Below the pieces are notes generated by a model that saw only the letters and a program-made list of their open reading frames with translations, was not told where the DNA came from and did no database searches. Shown piece by piece: positions 34,538 to 44,411 of a stretch of DNA of 64,000 bases (positions are counted from its first letter, which is position 1; each line of letters starts with the position of its first letter). This stretch comes from CAMCXE01 sp036520615 (lineage in GTDB: Bacteria > Pseudomonadota > Gammaproteobacteria > Pseudomonadales > Cellvibrionaceae): the NCBI GenBank assembly GCA_036520615.1, contig DATDJI010000023.1, positions 111,738-175,737 on the forward strand, written 5' to 3'. A program made the position numbers and the translations under genes.

Positions 34538-37153
34538 GTGCTTGAAGCTTACCGCGCCCACGTCGCTGAACGTGCTGCTTTAGGAATTCCCCCCCAACCC
34601 CTTAACGCCGCACAAGTGGCAGCTTTGGTGGACCTTTTAAAATCTCCTCCAGCCGGTGAAGAAGCTTTATTGGTGGATTTAATCAGCAACAGAGTACCAC
34701 CCGGGGTGGATGAAGCAGCTTACGTAAAAGCCGGTTTTTTAAGCGCCGTTGTAAAAGGTGAAGCCAGCAGCCCTCTTATTAGCCCCGCTCTTGCTGTCTC
34801 CTTATTAGGCAATATGCACGGCGGCTACAATATCGAAAGCCTCATCGAATTATTAGATAACAACGAATTGGCAGCTCTTGCCGCTGAAGAGCTCAAGCAC
34901 ACTTTACTGATGTTTGACCGCTTCCATGACGTGGAAGAAAAAGCTCGCGCTGGCAACACCTACGCTAAAGGTGTGCTACAAAGCTGGGCAGATGCCGAAT
35001 GGTTCACCTCAAAACCCGCCGTAGCTGAATCCATCAAGCTTGCCGTATTTAAAGTCACGGGCGAGACCAATACCGATGATCTCTCCCCTGCCCCTGACGC
35101 CTGGAGCCGCCCAGATATCCCTTTACATGCTCTGGCCATGTACAAAATGGCCCGCGATGGTTTGACACCAGATGAGCAAGGCGCAAAGGGCCCTCTGACG
35201 CAAATCGCGGAAATAAAAGCCAAAGGTATTCCAGTCGCATTTGTCGGTGATGTTGTGGGGACCGGCTCTTCACGTAAGTCCGCCACTAACTCGGTGCTGT
35301 GGTTCTTCGGTGATGACATGCCGGGTGTGCCCAATAAACGTACTGGCGGTGTTTGTATCGGCAACAACGTGGCACCTATTTTTTACAATACGATGGAAGA
35401 TGCAGGCGCGTTGGTTTTCGAAGCTCCGGTCAGTAAAATCGGCATGGGTGATATCATCGAAGTGCGCCCTTACGACGGTAAAATTCTGTCTGAAAAAGGC
35501 GAGCTGTTGTCTGAATTCAGCCTAAAATCGGACGTGTTATTAGATGAAGTGCGCGCTGGTGGCCGTATCAATTTAATCATCGGCCGCGGCCTTACTGGAA
35601 AAGCGCGTGAATCTTTAGGCCTGCCTACCTCCACATTGTTTTGCACCCCCACTGCTCCTGTGGATAGCGGCAAAGGCTATACACTCGCGCAGAAAATGGT
35701 TGGCCGCGCCTGCGGTGTTAAGGGCATTCGCCCAGGCACTTATTGCGAACCCAAAATGACCACTGTCGGCAGCCAAGATACCACTGGCCCCATGACGCGC
35801 GATGAGCTCAAAGACCTGGCCTGTTTGGGCTTCTCCGCTGATTTGGTTATGCAGTCATTCTGCCACACCGCTGCTTACCCCAAGCCGGTGGATATCCAAA
35901 CACAACACACATTGCCAGATTTCATCATGACCCGCGGCGGTGTATCTCTGCGCGCAGGCGACGGCATTATCCACTCATGGCTCAACCGCATGCTTATGCC
36001 CGACACCGTCGGTACAGGCGGCGACTCTCACACACGCTTTCCTATCGGCATATCTTTTCCAGCCGGTTCAGGCCTTGTAGCCTTTGCTGCCGCGACCGGT
36101 GTAATGCCGTTGGATATGCCCGAATCCGTGTTAGTGCGCTTTAAAGGAGAGATGCAACCGGGTATTACCCTGCGCGACCTGGTCAACGCCATTCCGCTTT
36201 ACGCAATTAAAGCTGGCCTACTAACCGTAGAAAAAAAGGGCAAAAAGAATATTTTCTCCGGCCGTATTTTGGAAGTAGAAGGCCTGCCGAATTTAAAAGT
36301 AGAACAAGCCTTTGAAATCTCCGACGCCTCCGCCGAGCGCTCCGCCGCTGGTTGTACGTTAAAGCTGGATAAAGCCCCGATCATCGAATACCTTAAATCC
36401 AACATCACAATGTTGCGCTGGATGATCGAACAGGGTTACGGCGATGTACGCACAATCGAGCGTCGCGCGCGCAAAATGGAAGATTGGCTGGCCAACCCTC
36501 AACTACTCGAAGCCGATGCTGACGCTGAATACGCCGCTATCATCGACATTGACCTTGCCGATATTAAAGAGCCGATACTCGCCTGCCCCAACGACCCAGA
36601 CGATGTAAAAATTCTTAGTGAAGTTGCGGGGGCAAAAATTGACGAAGTATTTATTGGTTCCTGCATGACCAATATCGGCCATTTCCGCGCCGCCGGTAAA
36701 TTGCTCGCTTCAACCAAAGAGCCCTTATCTACACGCCTATGGATAGCGCCGCCAACCAAAATGGATCAGCATCAACTAATGGAAGAAGGCTATTACAGCA
36801 TCTACGGTGTAAAAGGCGCCCGCACGGAAATGCCCGGTTGCTCGCTATGCATGGGTAACCAAGCGCGCGTGGCCAACAATTCCACCGTGGTTTCCACTTC
36901 CACACGTAACTTCCCCAATCGTTTAGGTGAAGGCGCAAATGTGTATTTGGCTTCTGCTGAATTAGCAGCGATTGCAGCGGTGTTAGGTAAACTGCCAACC
37001 CCTGAAGAATATTTAAGCTATGCCAGTAAAATTAATAGCATGGGCGCGGATATTTATCGGTATTTGAATTTTAATGAAATTGCTAGTTATCAGGCGGCGG
37101 CAGAGCAAGGCAAGCGGATCGCGGCGGTGGAGATAACCACAGTCGCAATTTAA
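34538..37153 (+). CDS. acnB: Aconitate hydratase B
   Basis: TCA-cycle enzyme converting citrate to isocitrate with a 4Fe-4S cluster. The 871 aa length and domain order (HEAT-like domain first, swivel domain at about 170-370, then catalytic domains) are those of AcnB. Cluster ligands are seen in GSCMTNIGHFRAAG and PGCSLCMGNQARV (about 710 and 770-773). Swivel region shows TNTDDLSPAPDAWSRPDIP. The start is GTG 34538 with GAGGA 8 nt upstream. A terminator follows. It is transcribed alone. Confidence 0.97.
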   Translation: MLEAYRAHVAERAALGIPPQPLNAAQVAALVDLLKSPPAGEEALLVDLISNRVPPGVDEAAYVKAGFLSAVVKGEASSPLISPALAVSLLGNMHGGYNIESLIELLDNNELAALAAEELKHTLLMFDRFHDVEEKARAGNTYAKGVLQSWADAEWFTSKPAVAESIKLAVFKVTGETNTDDLSPAPDAWSRPDIPLHALAMYKMARDGLTPDEQGAKGPLTQIAEIKAKGIPVAFVGDVVGTGSSRKSATNSVLWFFGDDMPGVPNKRTGGVCIGNNVAPIFYNTMEDAGALVFEAPVSKIGMGDIIEVRPYDGKILSEKGELLSEFSLKSDVLLDEVRAGGRINLIIGRGLTGKARESLGLPTSTLFCTPTAPVDSGKGYTLAQKMVGRACGVKGIRPGTYCEPKMTTVGSQDTTGPMTRDELKDLACLGFSADLVMQSFCHTAAYPKPVDIQTQHTLPDFIMTRGGVSLRAGDGIIHSWLNRMLMPDTVGTGGDSHTRFPIGISFPAGSGLVAFAAATGVMPLDMPESVLVRFKGEMQPGITLRDLVNAIPLYAIKAGLLTVEKKGKKNIFSGRILEVEGLPNLKVEQAFEISDASAERSAAGCTLKLDKAPIIEYLKSNITMLRWMIEQGYGDVRTIERRARKMEDWLANPQLLEADADAEYAAIIDIDLADIKEPILACPNDPDDVKILSEVAGAKIDEVFIGSCMTNIGHFRAAGKLLASTKEPLSTRLWIAPPTKMDQHQLMEEGYYSIYGVKGARTEMPGCSLCMGNQARVANNSTVVSTSTRNFPNRLGEGANVYLASAELAAIAAVLGKLPTPEEYLSYASKINSMGADIYRYLNFNEIASYQAAAEQGKRIAAVEITTVAI

Positions 37154-37171
37154 TTTTTGGTAGTTTTTAAG

Positions 37172-37192
37172 ACCCGCTTCGGCGGGTTTTTA
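37172..37192 (+). terminator. Terminator after acnB
   Basis: ACCCGC-TTCG-GCGGGT with a UUCG tetraloop closed by C:G, followed by TTTT. Confidence 0.9.
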
Positions 37193-37218
37193 AAGGTCAC
37201 AAAGTTTAGATATAAGAT

Positions 37219-37262
37219 TAAAAAACACAATGCTGGGGCGAGACTTGCGCATCAGCATTGTG
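37219..37262 (-). terminator. Terminator after AI-2E family gene
   Basis: Perfect 10-bp arms CACAATGCTG/CAGCATTGTG with a 17-nt loop; read on the minus strand it is followed by TTTTTTAATC. It closes the minus-strand gene that ends at 37321. Confidence 0.8.
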
Positions 37263-37320
37263 AATTTTCTTTTAAATAAACTTCTTCTTAATTTTCTAGA
37301 ATTAAAATCGTTAAAAACTA

Positions 37321-38430
37321 TCACTGTTCAAACGGGGATTTAATACGAATAGGTTTTTCCGACCCATGATCTGGCAGTAAACCATCTCCCGTCACCTCTC
37401 GTTCGGACATAAAAATAGCCCAGAACGCCATAAATAAAGCGGCTACCAAAGGCCCGACAACAACACCATTAATACCAAATAATGCAATACCACCTAACGT
37501 GGATAACAGCACCATATAATCCGGCATTTGCGTATCGCGACCCACCAATATAGGCCTTAGAATATTATCCACAGTGCCGATGACAACTACGCCAAACCCC
37601 ACTAAAACCGCCGCTTGCCAATGCTGGCCGGTGCCGAACAAATAAAGTGAAATAGGCACCCAAACAAGCGCAGGCCCCAAGGCGGGAATTAACGAGGCAA
37701 AGGCCATTAATACTGCCCACAATAAAACTCCCTGCATACCTAAAAACGCCAAAATAAGCCCACCTAATGCGCCTTGCACTAAGGCTACGACCAAATTACC
37801 TTTTACTGTTGCGCGCGTAACCTCGCCAAATAGTGCAAATAATTGTCGCTCACGTTTGTCGGCTATAGGTAAAGCGCGCACCAATAATTCCAATAATTGT
37901 TCGCCATCACGCAACATAAAAAAACTTAAATACATCATTAGCGCAAAATCTAACAATAATCCTGCCGCGTTTTGCCCGATCGTCAGCGCATGTTGCGCAG
38001 CGTATTTCCCACCACTCATAGCTATATCGACTGTGGATTTTTTCAGGTTATTTACATCTACACCAAATTTACTAAAAAATTGCTGCGCCTGAGGAAAAAA
38101 TTCATTCATACGCTCTAAATAGCGGGCAGGATCCACAGCGCCTTTTTCTAAATTGCTATAGATATCGGCAGCCTCATTCACCACCTGTACGACGATAAAT
38201 ACCACAGGTAAAATTACGACCAACACACAGATAAAGAGGCTGATTAAAGCAGCTGCATTTGGTCGGTACGGCATACGTGCCAATAAACGCAAGTGCAAGG
38301 GATAATAAATAATTGCCAGAGCGCAGGCCCAAAAAATCGGAGCAAAAAATGGTTGGATCATCCATAAAAAGCCCACCGAGATGGCTAACAGCGACCAGAG
38401 AAACGTACTGACTTCAAGCTTGGCATTCAT
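37321..38430 (-). CDS. AI-2E family transporter (PerM/YdiK-like)
   Basis: Polytopic inner-membrane protein, 369 aa, with about eight hydrophobic segments and the family pattern: FFAPIFWACALAIIYYPLH, an amphipathic middle, then GLILAFLGMQGVLLWAVLMAFASLIPALGPALVW-type region (core FASLIPALGPALVWVP) and DNILRPILVG. Members have been linked to export of small molecules or Na+/H+ exchange, but the substrate of this one is unknown. The divergent yajQ start is 76 nt away. Confidence 0.88.
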   Translation of the reverse strand: MNAKLEVSTFLWSLLAISVGFLWMIQPFFAPIFWACALAIIYYPLHLRLLARMPYRPNAAALISLFICVLVVILPVVFIVVQVVNEAADIYSNLEKGAVDPARYLERMNEFFPQAQQFFSKFGVDVNNLKKSTVDIAMSGGKYAAQHALTIGQNAAGLLLDFALMMYLSFFMLRDGEQLLELLVRALPIADKRERQLFALFGEVTRATVKGNLVVALVQGALGGLILAFLGMQGVLLWAVLMAFASLIPALGPALVWVPISLYLFGTGQHWQAAVLVGFGVVVIGTVDNILRPILVGRDTQMPDYMVLLSTLGGIALFGINGVVVGPLVAALFMAFWAIFMSEREVTGDGLLPDHGSEKPIRIKSPFEQ

Positions 38431-38506
38431 GCTAAGTTAACCTGAGGTTGGGTGTTGGAAGAGCCTGGTGTAAAATAACGATTTTACATCATTAGGAGAA
38501 GCGGCC

Positions 38507-38989
38507 ATGCCCTCGTTTGATATTGTGTCTGAAATTAATGCTGAAGAAGTGCGCAACGCAGTGGATATTGCCAGCCGCGAGCTGGATACGCGCTTTGATT
38601 TTCGCGGTGTTGAAGCAAGCTTTAAGTGGAGCAAGGACGAAACCACACTTAGCGCTGAAGCGGATTTTCAATTGCTACAAATGGTCGATATTCTGCGCAA
38701 CAAATTAGTCAAGCGCAATGTGGATACCAGCGCTATGGAAACGAGCAAACCTGTGCATTCGGGCAAAACATTCAGCCAAAAAGTTACCTTTAAACAGGGG
38801 GTTGAAACGGAAGTGGCAAAAAAACTAGTTAAGCTAATTAAAGACAGTAAAATTAAAGTTCAAGCGGCCATTCAAGGCGATCAAGTGCGCATCACAGGTA
38901 AAAGCCGCGACGATTTGCAAGAAGCCATCGCTTTAGTCAAAGGCGCCGATTTAGGCCAACCGTTCCAATTTACCAACTTCCGCGATTGA
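38507..38989 (+). CDS. yajQ: YajQ family nucleotide-binding protein
   Basis: The 160 aa protein has the strongly conserved MPSFDIVSEIN start, ELDTRFDFRGV, the KQGVETEVAKKLVKLIKDSKIKVQ-type second RRM-like domain (core KLVKLIKDSKIKVQA) and the C-terminal DLGQPFQFTNFRD. YajQ proteins bind nucleotides and in Xanthomonas a homologue is a cyclic di-GMP effector; that role is not shown here. AGGAG lies 8 nt before the ATG. Confidence 0.96.
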   Translation: MPSFDIVSEINAEEVRNAVDIASRELDTRFDFRGVEASFKWSKDETTLSAEADFQLLQMVDILRNKLVKRNVDTSAMETSKPVHSGKTFSQKVTFKQGVETEVAKKLVKLIKDSKIKVQAAIQGDQVRITGKSRDDLQEAIALVKGADLGQPFQFTNFRD

Positions 38990-39150
38990 CAAAAACTGCA
39001 TAATTCCGCTTTTAACAATTAAAAACTTTAAATAGGCACATCTGTTCTCGGCCTCCACCGCTTAAGGATAAGAGGCTTAACTCTTTTTATATAAAATTTG
39101 CGAGCAAACAATTAGCTGGCGGATTATGTGTAAACAATTAACTAACAATT

Positions 39151-40050
39151 TTAACGGGCAAACACCACTGTTTTTTGCCCATTTAAAATTACCCGATGCT
39201 CTGCATGCCAGCGTACAGCGCGAGCGAGTACCACCGCTTCTATATCGCGGCCTATTTCCACCAATTGCTCAGGTGTAAGCGCATGCGTTACACGCTCCAC
39301 TTCCTGCTCGATAATTGGCCCTTCATCCAATGCCGCCGTTACATAATGAGCTGTGGCACCAATTAATTTAACACCGCGATCAAACGCCTGGTGATAAGGT
39401 TTAGCTCCTTTAAAACCGGGCAAAAACGAATGGTGAATATTAATTGCGCGGCCTGAGAGTGCATTGCACAAATCATCAGAGAGAATTTGCATATAACGGG
39501 CAAGCGCTAAAAAATCCGCGCCGGAATTCTGCATTAGTGCAAGAATCTGCGCCTCTTGCGCAATTTTATTCTCTGCAGTTACAGGTAAATAATGGTAGGG
39601 CACGCCGTACCACTGCGTTAAATCCCGCATATCGTTGTGATTGGAAACAACCCCAACAATGTCTACTGGCAGCGAACCCTGTTTAGCGCTATTTAATAAA
39701 TGATTTAAACAATGGCCCCATTGGGAGACGGCAATTAATAATTTTGGCCGATAGCTGCCGTCGTGTAATTCCCAGGTCATGCCATAGCGATCGGCAATTG
39801 CACTGAAGGTTGCGCGCAGTGCAGCGATATTTTTAGGCCCTTCTACTGATTCAAGCACCGTACGCATAAAAAATCGCGAGGTGTACACGTCCTCAAACTG
39901 TGATGATTCGCGAATATTAAACCCTTGCAGAGAAAATAAACTGGCCACGGAGGCGACAATGCCGGGTTGGTCATTGCAGCTAAATTTTAAAATTAGTTGT
40001 GTCGCGGTCGCGCTGCCCTGCGCCAAGCCGCCAGTGTGTAGTGCCGTCAT
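39151..40050 (-). CDS. purU: Formyltetrahydrofolate deformylase
   Basis: Hydrolyses 10-formyl-THF to formate and THF, balancing one-carbon pools. The protein has 299 aa from ATG 40050 (GGAA 6 nt upstream). It has an N-terminal ACT domain (ILKFSCNDQPGIVASVASLFSLQGFNI), then the formyltransferase-like domain with GVVSNHNDMR, NIHHSFLPGFKGAKPYHQAF (catalytic His region) and ATAHYVTAALDEGPIIEQ. Confidence 0.95.
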   Translation of the reverse strand: MTALHTGGLAQGSATATQLILKFSCNDQPGIVASVASLFSLQGFNIRESSQFEDVYTSRFFMRTVLESVEGPKNIAALRATFSAIADRYGMTWELHDGSYRPKLLIAVSQWGHCLNHLLNSAKQGSLPVDIVGVVSNHNDMRDLTQWYGVPYHYLPVTAENKIAQEAQILALMQNSGADFLALARYMQILSDDLCNALSGRAINIHHSFLPGFKGAKPYHQAFDRGVKLIGATAHYVTAALDEGPIIEQEVERVTHALTPEQLVEIGRDIEAVVLARAVRWHAEHRVILNGQKTVVFAR

Positions 40051-40130
40051 AGATGTTCCGCAAAAAAAGCGCACATTGTACGCAAAAAAACTGCCTTGCT
40101 CGGGGATTGTTTCAAATTCTTACGCTGCCT

Positions 40131-40934
40131 TTAGCGCTTGATTAAGTTGGCAAAATTAGCCGCCACAGCAGCGGCACCGCCCTGCAACCAGCCGCCGTCG
40201 ACTGGCAACACTGCGCCCGTTATAAAGCCTGCTAAAGGTGAGGCTAAGAGCAAACAGGCATTAGCAATATCATCCACCTCCCCCAGCCGCCCCATGGGCA
40301 CCGACTGCGAACAGGCCGCCAATAATTGCGGCGTGGGTGCCAGCCGAGCCATGCCCTCAGTGTTGGCAATAGGGCCAGGCACTATGGCATTTACACGCAG
40401 GCCTTCTGTCCCCCATTCGCAGGCGAGGCTGCGAGTGAGCATTTCTACTCCAGCCTTAGCAGCGCAGACATGGGCTTGAGCCAACATTGGCACTTGCGCT
40501 TGAGGTGCGGATATATTCAGCAGGCAGGCTCCCGGACGCTGCAGGTAAGGGTATACCGCGCGCATCACATGGTATGTGCCCAACAGGTCGATATTTACAA
40601 CAGATGCGAATGCATTGGGGGACATATTCGCGCTCAGCGCCGGGAAATTTCCCGCTGCACCTGATACCACCACATGTAACGACCCCCAGGCCTCGGCTAA
40701 TTCTTTTATGCCTTCGGCCAAAGGTTCATAGTTGCGGACATCGGCGGTAAAACCCGCCACCTCATTGCCGTATTGAGACAATTCCGCCAATGTGTCTTGG
40801 ACTTTTTCTTCACTGCGGCTTACCACTGCCACATGTGCGCCCTGCTGGGCGAAGGCGCGCGCAATGCCTCGATTTATGCCACTGGTGCCGCCCACTACCA
40901 ATACGCGCTGGCCGGTAAAATCAAATTGAATCAT
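40131..40934 (-). CDS. DECR2-like short-chain dehydrogenase (2,4-dienoyl-CoA reductase-like)
   Basis: NADP(H)-type SDR, 267 aa. Cofactor motif GGTSGINRGIA (residues 15-25), NIDLLGTYHVM, and the active site segment with Ser in NISAPQ and HVCAAKAGVEMLTR. The classical Tyr of YxxxK is His here; Lys remains. The H-x-x-A-K-A-x-V pattern and the following VNAIVPGPIANTEGMARL match peroxisomal 2,4-dienoyl-CoA reductase (DECR2) as I recall it. Coupled 8 nt after the enoyl-CoA hydratase/isomerase gene. An alternative is another acyl-CoA-linked SDR of unknown substrate. Confidence 0.75.
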   Translation of the reverse strand: MIQFDFTGQRVLVVGGTSGINRGIARAFAQQGAHVAVVSRSEEKVQDTLAELSQYGNEVAGFTADVRNYEPLAEGIKELAEAWGSLHVVVSGAAGNFPALSANMSPNAFASVVNIDLLGTYHVMRAVYPYLQRPGACLLNISAPQAQVPMLAQAHVCAAKAGVEMLTRSLACEWGTEGLRVNAIVPGPIANTEGMARLAPTPQLLAACSQSVPMGRLGEVDDIANACLLLASPLAGFITGAVLPVDGGWLQGGAAAVAANFANLIKR

Positions 40935-40942
40935 GTCGTCTC

Positions 40943-41707
40943 CTAAAGTGTTTTAGCTCGCCATTTAGCACTTATGGCCGCCACAATAGAGCCAAATGCC
41001 TCCCCTTGCAGCAGTTCAAAAAATACCTTCTCCTCCTGCGCCATCGCCTGCTCTAGAGCATGGGCCCAAGGGGCTTGCAGCAATCTGCGGTGCGCCACTA
41101 ATGCTGTAAGCGGCCGCTCGGTAATAAGCCGCGCGTAGTTGGTAATAGCCTCAGCCGGGTTTTCATGCAACCGGTTAATAAGGCCGGCCTCAAGCGCTTC
41201 TGCAGCGGCGATGGGCTCAGCCCGCAAAAGCCAATCCGCCGCTCGGCCCTGACCAATGCGTAGCGGCAGCAAAAGGCTGGCGCCACACTCACAGCAGAGC
41301 CCTAACCGATTAAAAGGCAAACTAAATTGCGCCTGCGGCGAGGCAATTACTGCATCACAATGCAACAATATTGTTGCCCCGACGCCCACAGCCCATCCAT
41401 TTACCGCAGCTAATAAGGGCTTTTTAAAGCTTGCGATGCGGTGAATACACTCTAACAAGGATGCAAAAAATTCCCGCCCCTGCGCTCGGCCGGCAATAAA
41501 TTCGCTCAGATCATTACCGCTGCAAAAATCCCCGTCACCACCCAAAAATACGCATACTTTAATATCACCCCGCTCTTCGGCCTGCTGCAGAGCCTGACTA
41601 ATCTGCGCATACATCGATAGCGTGAGCGCGTTTTTCGCCGCTGGGTTTTGCCAACGGATAAAAAACACGCATTCCTGTACATGCGTGTCTACGGATAATT
41701 CATTCAT
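40943..41707 (-). CDS. Enoyl-CoA hydratase/isomerase, Delta3,Delta2-isomerase-like
   Basis: Crotonase-fold enzyme, 254 aa. Oxyanion-hole stretches GDGDFCSGNDLSEF (about 66) and AVNGWAVGVGATILLHCD (about 104). In LGLCCECGASLLLP one Glu aligns with the single catalytic Glu of Delta3,Delta2-enoyl-CoA isomerases (LGxxPEGxSS) and the first hydratase Glu is absent. ATG 41707 is preferred because GGAG lies 6 nt upstream; an ATG four codons earlier lacks a site. It precedes the DECR2-like gene, suggesting a unit for oxidation of unsaturated acyl-CoA. Confidence 0.82.
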   Translation of the reverse strand: MNELSVDTHVQECVFFIRWQNPAAKNALTLSMYAQISQALQQAEERGDIKVCVFLGGDGDFCSGNDLSEFIAGRAQGREFFASLLECIHRIASFKKPLLAAVNGWAVGVGATILLHCDAVIASPQAQFSLPFNRLGLCCECGASLLLPLRIGQGRAADWLLRAEPIAAAEALEAGLINRLHENPAEAITNYARLITERPLTALVAHRRLLQAPWAHALEQAMAQEEKVFFELLQGEAFGSIVAAISAKWRAKTL

Positions 41708-41859
41708 AGGGTGCTCCATTATTTTTGCCTGCCATCACATTAGCGGATAAAAAATCCTACACAGGTGCGCGCTCCGTGCAAAGCGTTCAACAGCTTGCAT
41801 CTGTGCGCTTGAAGGTTACAATCCCGCACCCTTATTTCACGTCAGATCCACCAAACCCT

Positions 41860-43596
41860 ATGAGCCTGCGTCAGCTGTTAACCCAACACATCTCCCAAGC
41901 CATGTCTAACCTGGGTATTCCAAGTTCATGCGAACCCCATATTGCCCCGAGTAAAAACGTCAATTTTGGTGATTATCAGGCCAATGGTGCCATGGCTGCA
42001 GCCAAAATAATGGGGCAAAACCCGCGTGAGCTCGCGCAAAAAATTTGTGCCGAAATAAACCTTGCCGGCATGATCAGCAGCTTGGAAGTAGCCGGGCCAG
42101 GCTTTATTAATATTCATTTAAATTCACAATGGCTGGGCAGCGCATTGGGTGAATTTAATCCCGAACAGCCGTTAAAAACCTCCAAAGCACAAACCATAGT
42201 AGTCGATTATTCCGGGCCCAACCTCGCCAAAGAAATGCACGTAGGCCATTTGCGCTCGACAATTATTGGCGATGCGGTAGTACGAGTATTGGAATTTTTA
42301 GGCCACACGGTTATCCGCCAAAACCACGTGGGCGATTGGGGCACGCAATTTGGCATGTTGCTCGCTGAATTAGAAAATCAAATGAACAGCGGTGAACAAG
42401 CGGATCTAGCCTTAAAGGATTTAGAAGTATTTTACCAACAGGCCAAAAAACATTTTGATGAAAATGAACAATTTGCTAACAAAGCGCGTGAATATGTTGT
42501 GCGTTTGCAGTCTGGTGATGCTCATTTATTAGAACTATGGAAATCCTTCCGCACTGTATCGCTCCACCATAGTGAAGAAATTTATCAGTTGTTAGGAGTA
42601 TCGTTAAATACTGAGCACACACAGGGTGAAAGCGCTTACAACGAATACTTAGCTCCTTTAGTGGAGAATTTGCAGCGACAGGGTTTAGCTGTAAATGATG
42701 ATGGTGCAAAAGTGGTTTTTTTAAGCGAGCTGGCGGATAAAAAAGGCAACCCTTCGCCTGTTATTGTGCAGAAAAAAGACGGCGGATTTTTGTATGCCAC
42801 GACAGATTTAGCCGCTTTACAATTTCGCGCCCAGCAATTGTGTGCTGATCGTATACTGTATTTTATCGACGCTCGCCAAAGCCTACACATGCAACAGGTA
42901 TTTACGCTGAGCAAAAAAGCCGGTTTGGTTCCGCAACAAACAAGGCTAGAGCATCACCCATTTGGCACCATGATGGGTGAAGACAATAAACCGTTTAAAA
43001 CCCGCACCGGCGGCACGGTAAAATTGGCGGATTTATTGATTGAAGCCACCGAGCGCGCGTTAGCTGCTGTGCAAGCAAAAAACCCGAATTTATCCACAGA
43101 AGAACAAACTGAAGTTGCCAAAACCGTCGGCATAGGTGCAATTAAATACGCAGACTTAAGCAAAACTCGCACATTAGATTATGTGTTTAATTGGGACAAC
43201 ATGCTAAGTTTTGAGGGCAACACCGGGCCTTATTTACAATATGCCTATACACGGGTCGCAAGCTTATTGCGCAATGCGGGTATTCATGGCGACGGAATTG
43301 AGCTCAATGGAAGCATTGAAATAATAGCTCCGCAAGAAAAAGCCCTTGCGTTAAAGCTCCTGCAATTTAGCGACACCGTAGAACAAGTAGCAGAAGATGC
43401 TATGCCTCACAGCCTATGTACGTATTTATACGAATTGGCGAGTTTATTTATGAGCTTTTATGAGGCCTGCCCGATTTTAAAGACTGGCGCAGCTATTGAA
43501 GCGCGTAACAGCCGTTTATTGCTCAGCCATAAGGTTGCTCTAACGCTAAAAACCGGGCTGGGATTGCTAGGAATTAACGTATTAGAAAAAATGTAA
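41860..43596 (+). CDS. argS: Arginyl-tRNA synthetase
   Basis: Class I aminoacyl-tRNA synthetase, 578 aa from ATG 41860, the length of the E. coli enzyme (an in-frame start at 41725 would add 45 residues of non-conserved sequence). N-terminal Add-1 domain, SGPNLAKEMHVGHLRSTIIGDA with the HIGH-equivalent HVGHL, QNHVGDWGTQFGML, GDKRQSLHMQQ-like region (IDARQSLHMQQVF), FGTMMGEDNKPFKTRTGGTVKL in place of a canonical KMSKS, and the DALR anticodon-binding domain at the C-terminus. Confidence 0.96.
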   Translation: MSLRQLLTQHISQAMSNLGIPSSCEPHIAPSKNVNFGDYQANGAMAAAKIMGQNPRELAQKICAEINLAGMISSLEVAGPGFINIHLNSQWLGSALGEFNPEQPLKTSKAQTIVVDYSGPNLAKEMHVGHLRSTIIGDAVVRVLEFLGHTVIRQNHVGDWGTQFGMLLAELENQMNSGEQADLALKDLEVFYQQAKKHFDENEQFANKAREYVVRLQSGDAHLLELWKSFRTVSLHHSEEIYQLLGVSLNTEHTQGESAYNEYLAPLVENLQRQGLAVNDDGAKVVFLSELADKKGNPSPVIVQKKDGGFLYATTDLAALQFRAQQLCADRILYFIDARQSLHMQQVFTLSKKAGLVPQQTRLEHHPFGTMMGEDNKPFKTRTGGTVKLADLLIEATERALAAVQAKNPNLSTEEQTEVAKTVGIGAIKYADLSKTRTLDYVFNWDNMLSFEGNTGPYLQYAYTRVASLLRNAGIHGDGIELNGSIEIIAPQEKALALKLLQFSDTVEQVAEDAMPHSLCTYLYELASLFMSFYEACPILKTGAAIEARNSRLLLSHKVALTLKTGLGLLGINVLEKM

Positions 43597-43664
43597 TTAA
43601 TTGGGAATCAATAGACATTATAGGCTGTATCGGGTAAAGGTCTTTCGTACACGATACACCTTAA

Positions 43665-44273
43665 TTAAATTCCCTGGGGCCGCGTTCTAAACCAACCGGT
43701 TAAACTCTGCCTTAATCGTCGTGCGGGCAGCACCTCATGGGGAAATTCCTCACTTAAAAACAACACCAATGTCCCCAATTGCGGTAACACGCGCGCAATT
43801 TCTTCCCTACTATCCGGCGCGTACAGTACCAACTCGCCACCATCTTCCGGTTGCCAATCTTTATTTAAATAAAATACTGAGGATAATTTTCGATTACCGC
43901 GCGGGTTGCGTTCATCGGCAAAAGCATCCACATGGGTTTTATAAAAATCGCCTGGCTCAAAATTGGCAAAATGGCATTCGTAATCAAATAAGCCTAAAAA
44001 ACAGCGCTGGTTGACTAGTTCCCTGATAGCTTCCATCTGATTTAAATAGACGTTTACCGCCGGGTCCACATTCTCATCAAGCCACATTATTTTATCGCTG
44101 CGAACATTCTGCTCAAGGCGCGCCGAATTGTCCCTTCCAATATGGGCGGCTCTAAAGCTGCCGCTTAACCTCTCAGCAATCTTTACTAAAGGCTCCACGT
44201 TAGTAAAAGCACTAGGGATTACCGCCCAACCCTCTGTAAAAAGTCCAAATAGATTCATTAAGCTACTCATCAT
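43665..44273 (-). CDS. 2OG-Fe(II) oxygenase (prolyl 4-hydroxylase-like)
   Basis: Non-haem iron dioxygenase, about 203 aa. The facial triad is visible: H-x-D in FYKTHVDAFAD (about 138-140) and the distal His in FPHEVLPA (about 184), with the 2OG-binding Arg in RQSLTGWFRTR. SVFYLNKDWQPEDGGELVLY is the typical core of SM-20/P4H-like proteins (PF13640). Substrate unknown; a protein prolyl residue or small molecule are options. The frame opens with GTG 44279; ATG 44273 is used here. Confidence 0.85.
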   Translation of the reverse strand: MMSSLMNLFGLFTEGWAVIPSAFTNVEPLVKIAERLSGSFRAAHIGRDNSARLEQNVRSDKIMWLDENVDPAVNVYLNQMEAIRELVNQRCFLGLFDYECHFANFEPGDFYKTHVDAFADERNPRGNRKLSSVFYLNKDWQPEDGGELVLYAPDSREEIARVLPQLGTLVLFLSEEFPHEVLPARRLRQSLTGWFRTRPQGI

Positions 44274-44411
44274 TAACACTTAATAACACAGGTAAAATTA
44301 TTATCTCCCTGGCGCGACTCCTCATTCACTTAAACGTCAATCCCCTCTTCTCAAGAGACCAAAATAATAAAAATTTAAGGTGTTTATAAATCTGAAAGCA
44401 AAAACAAAAAT

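Noticed and set aside
40071..40900. Plus-strand frames opposite the SDR gene
   Set aside because: They overlap the clear SDR coding frame and carry no domain.
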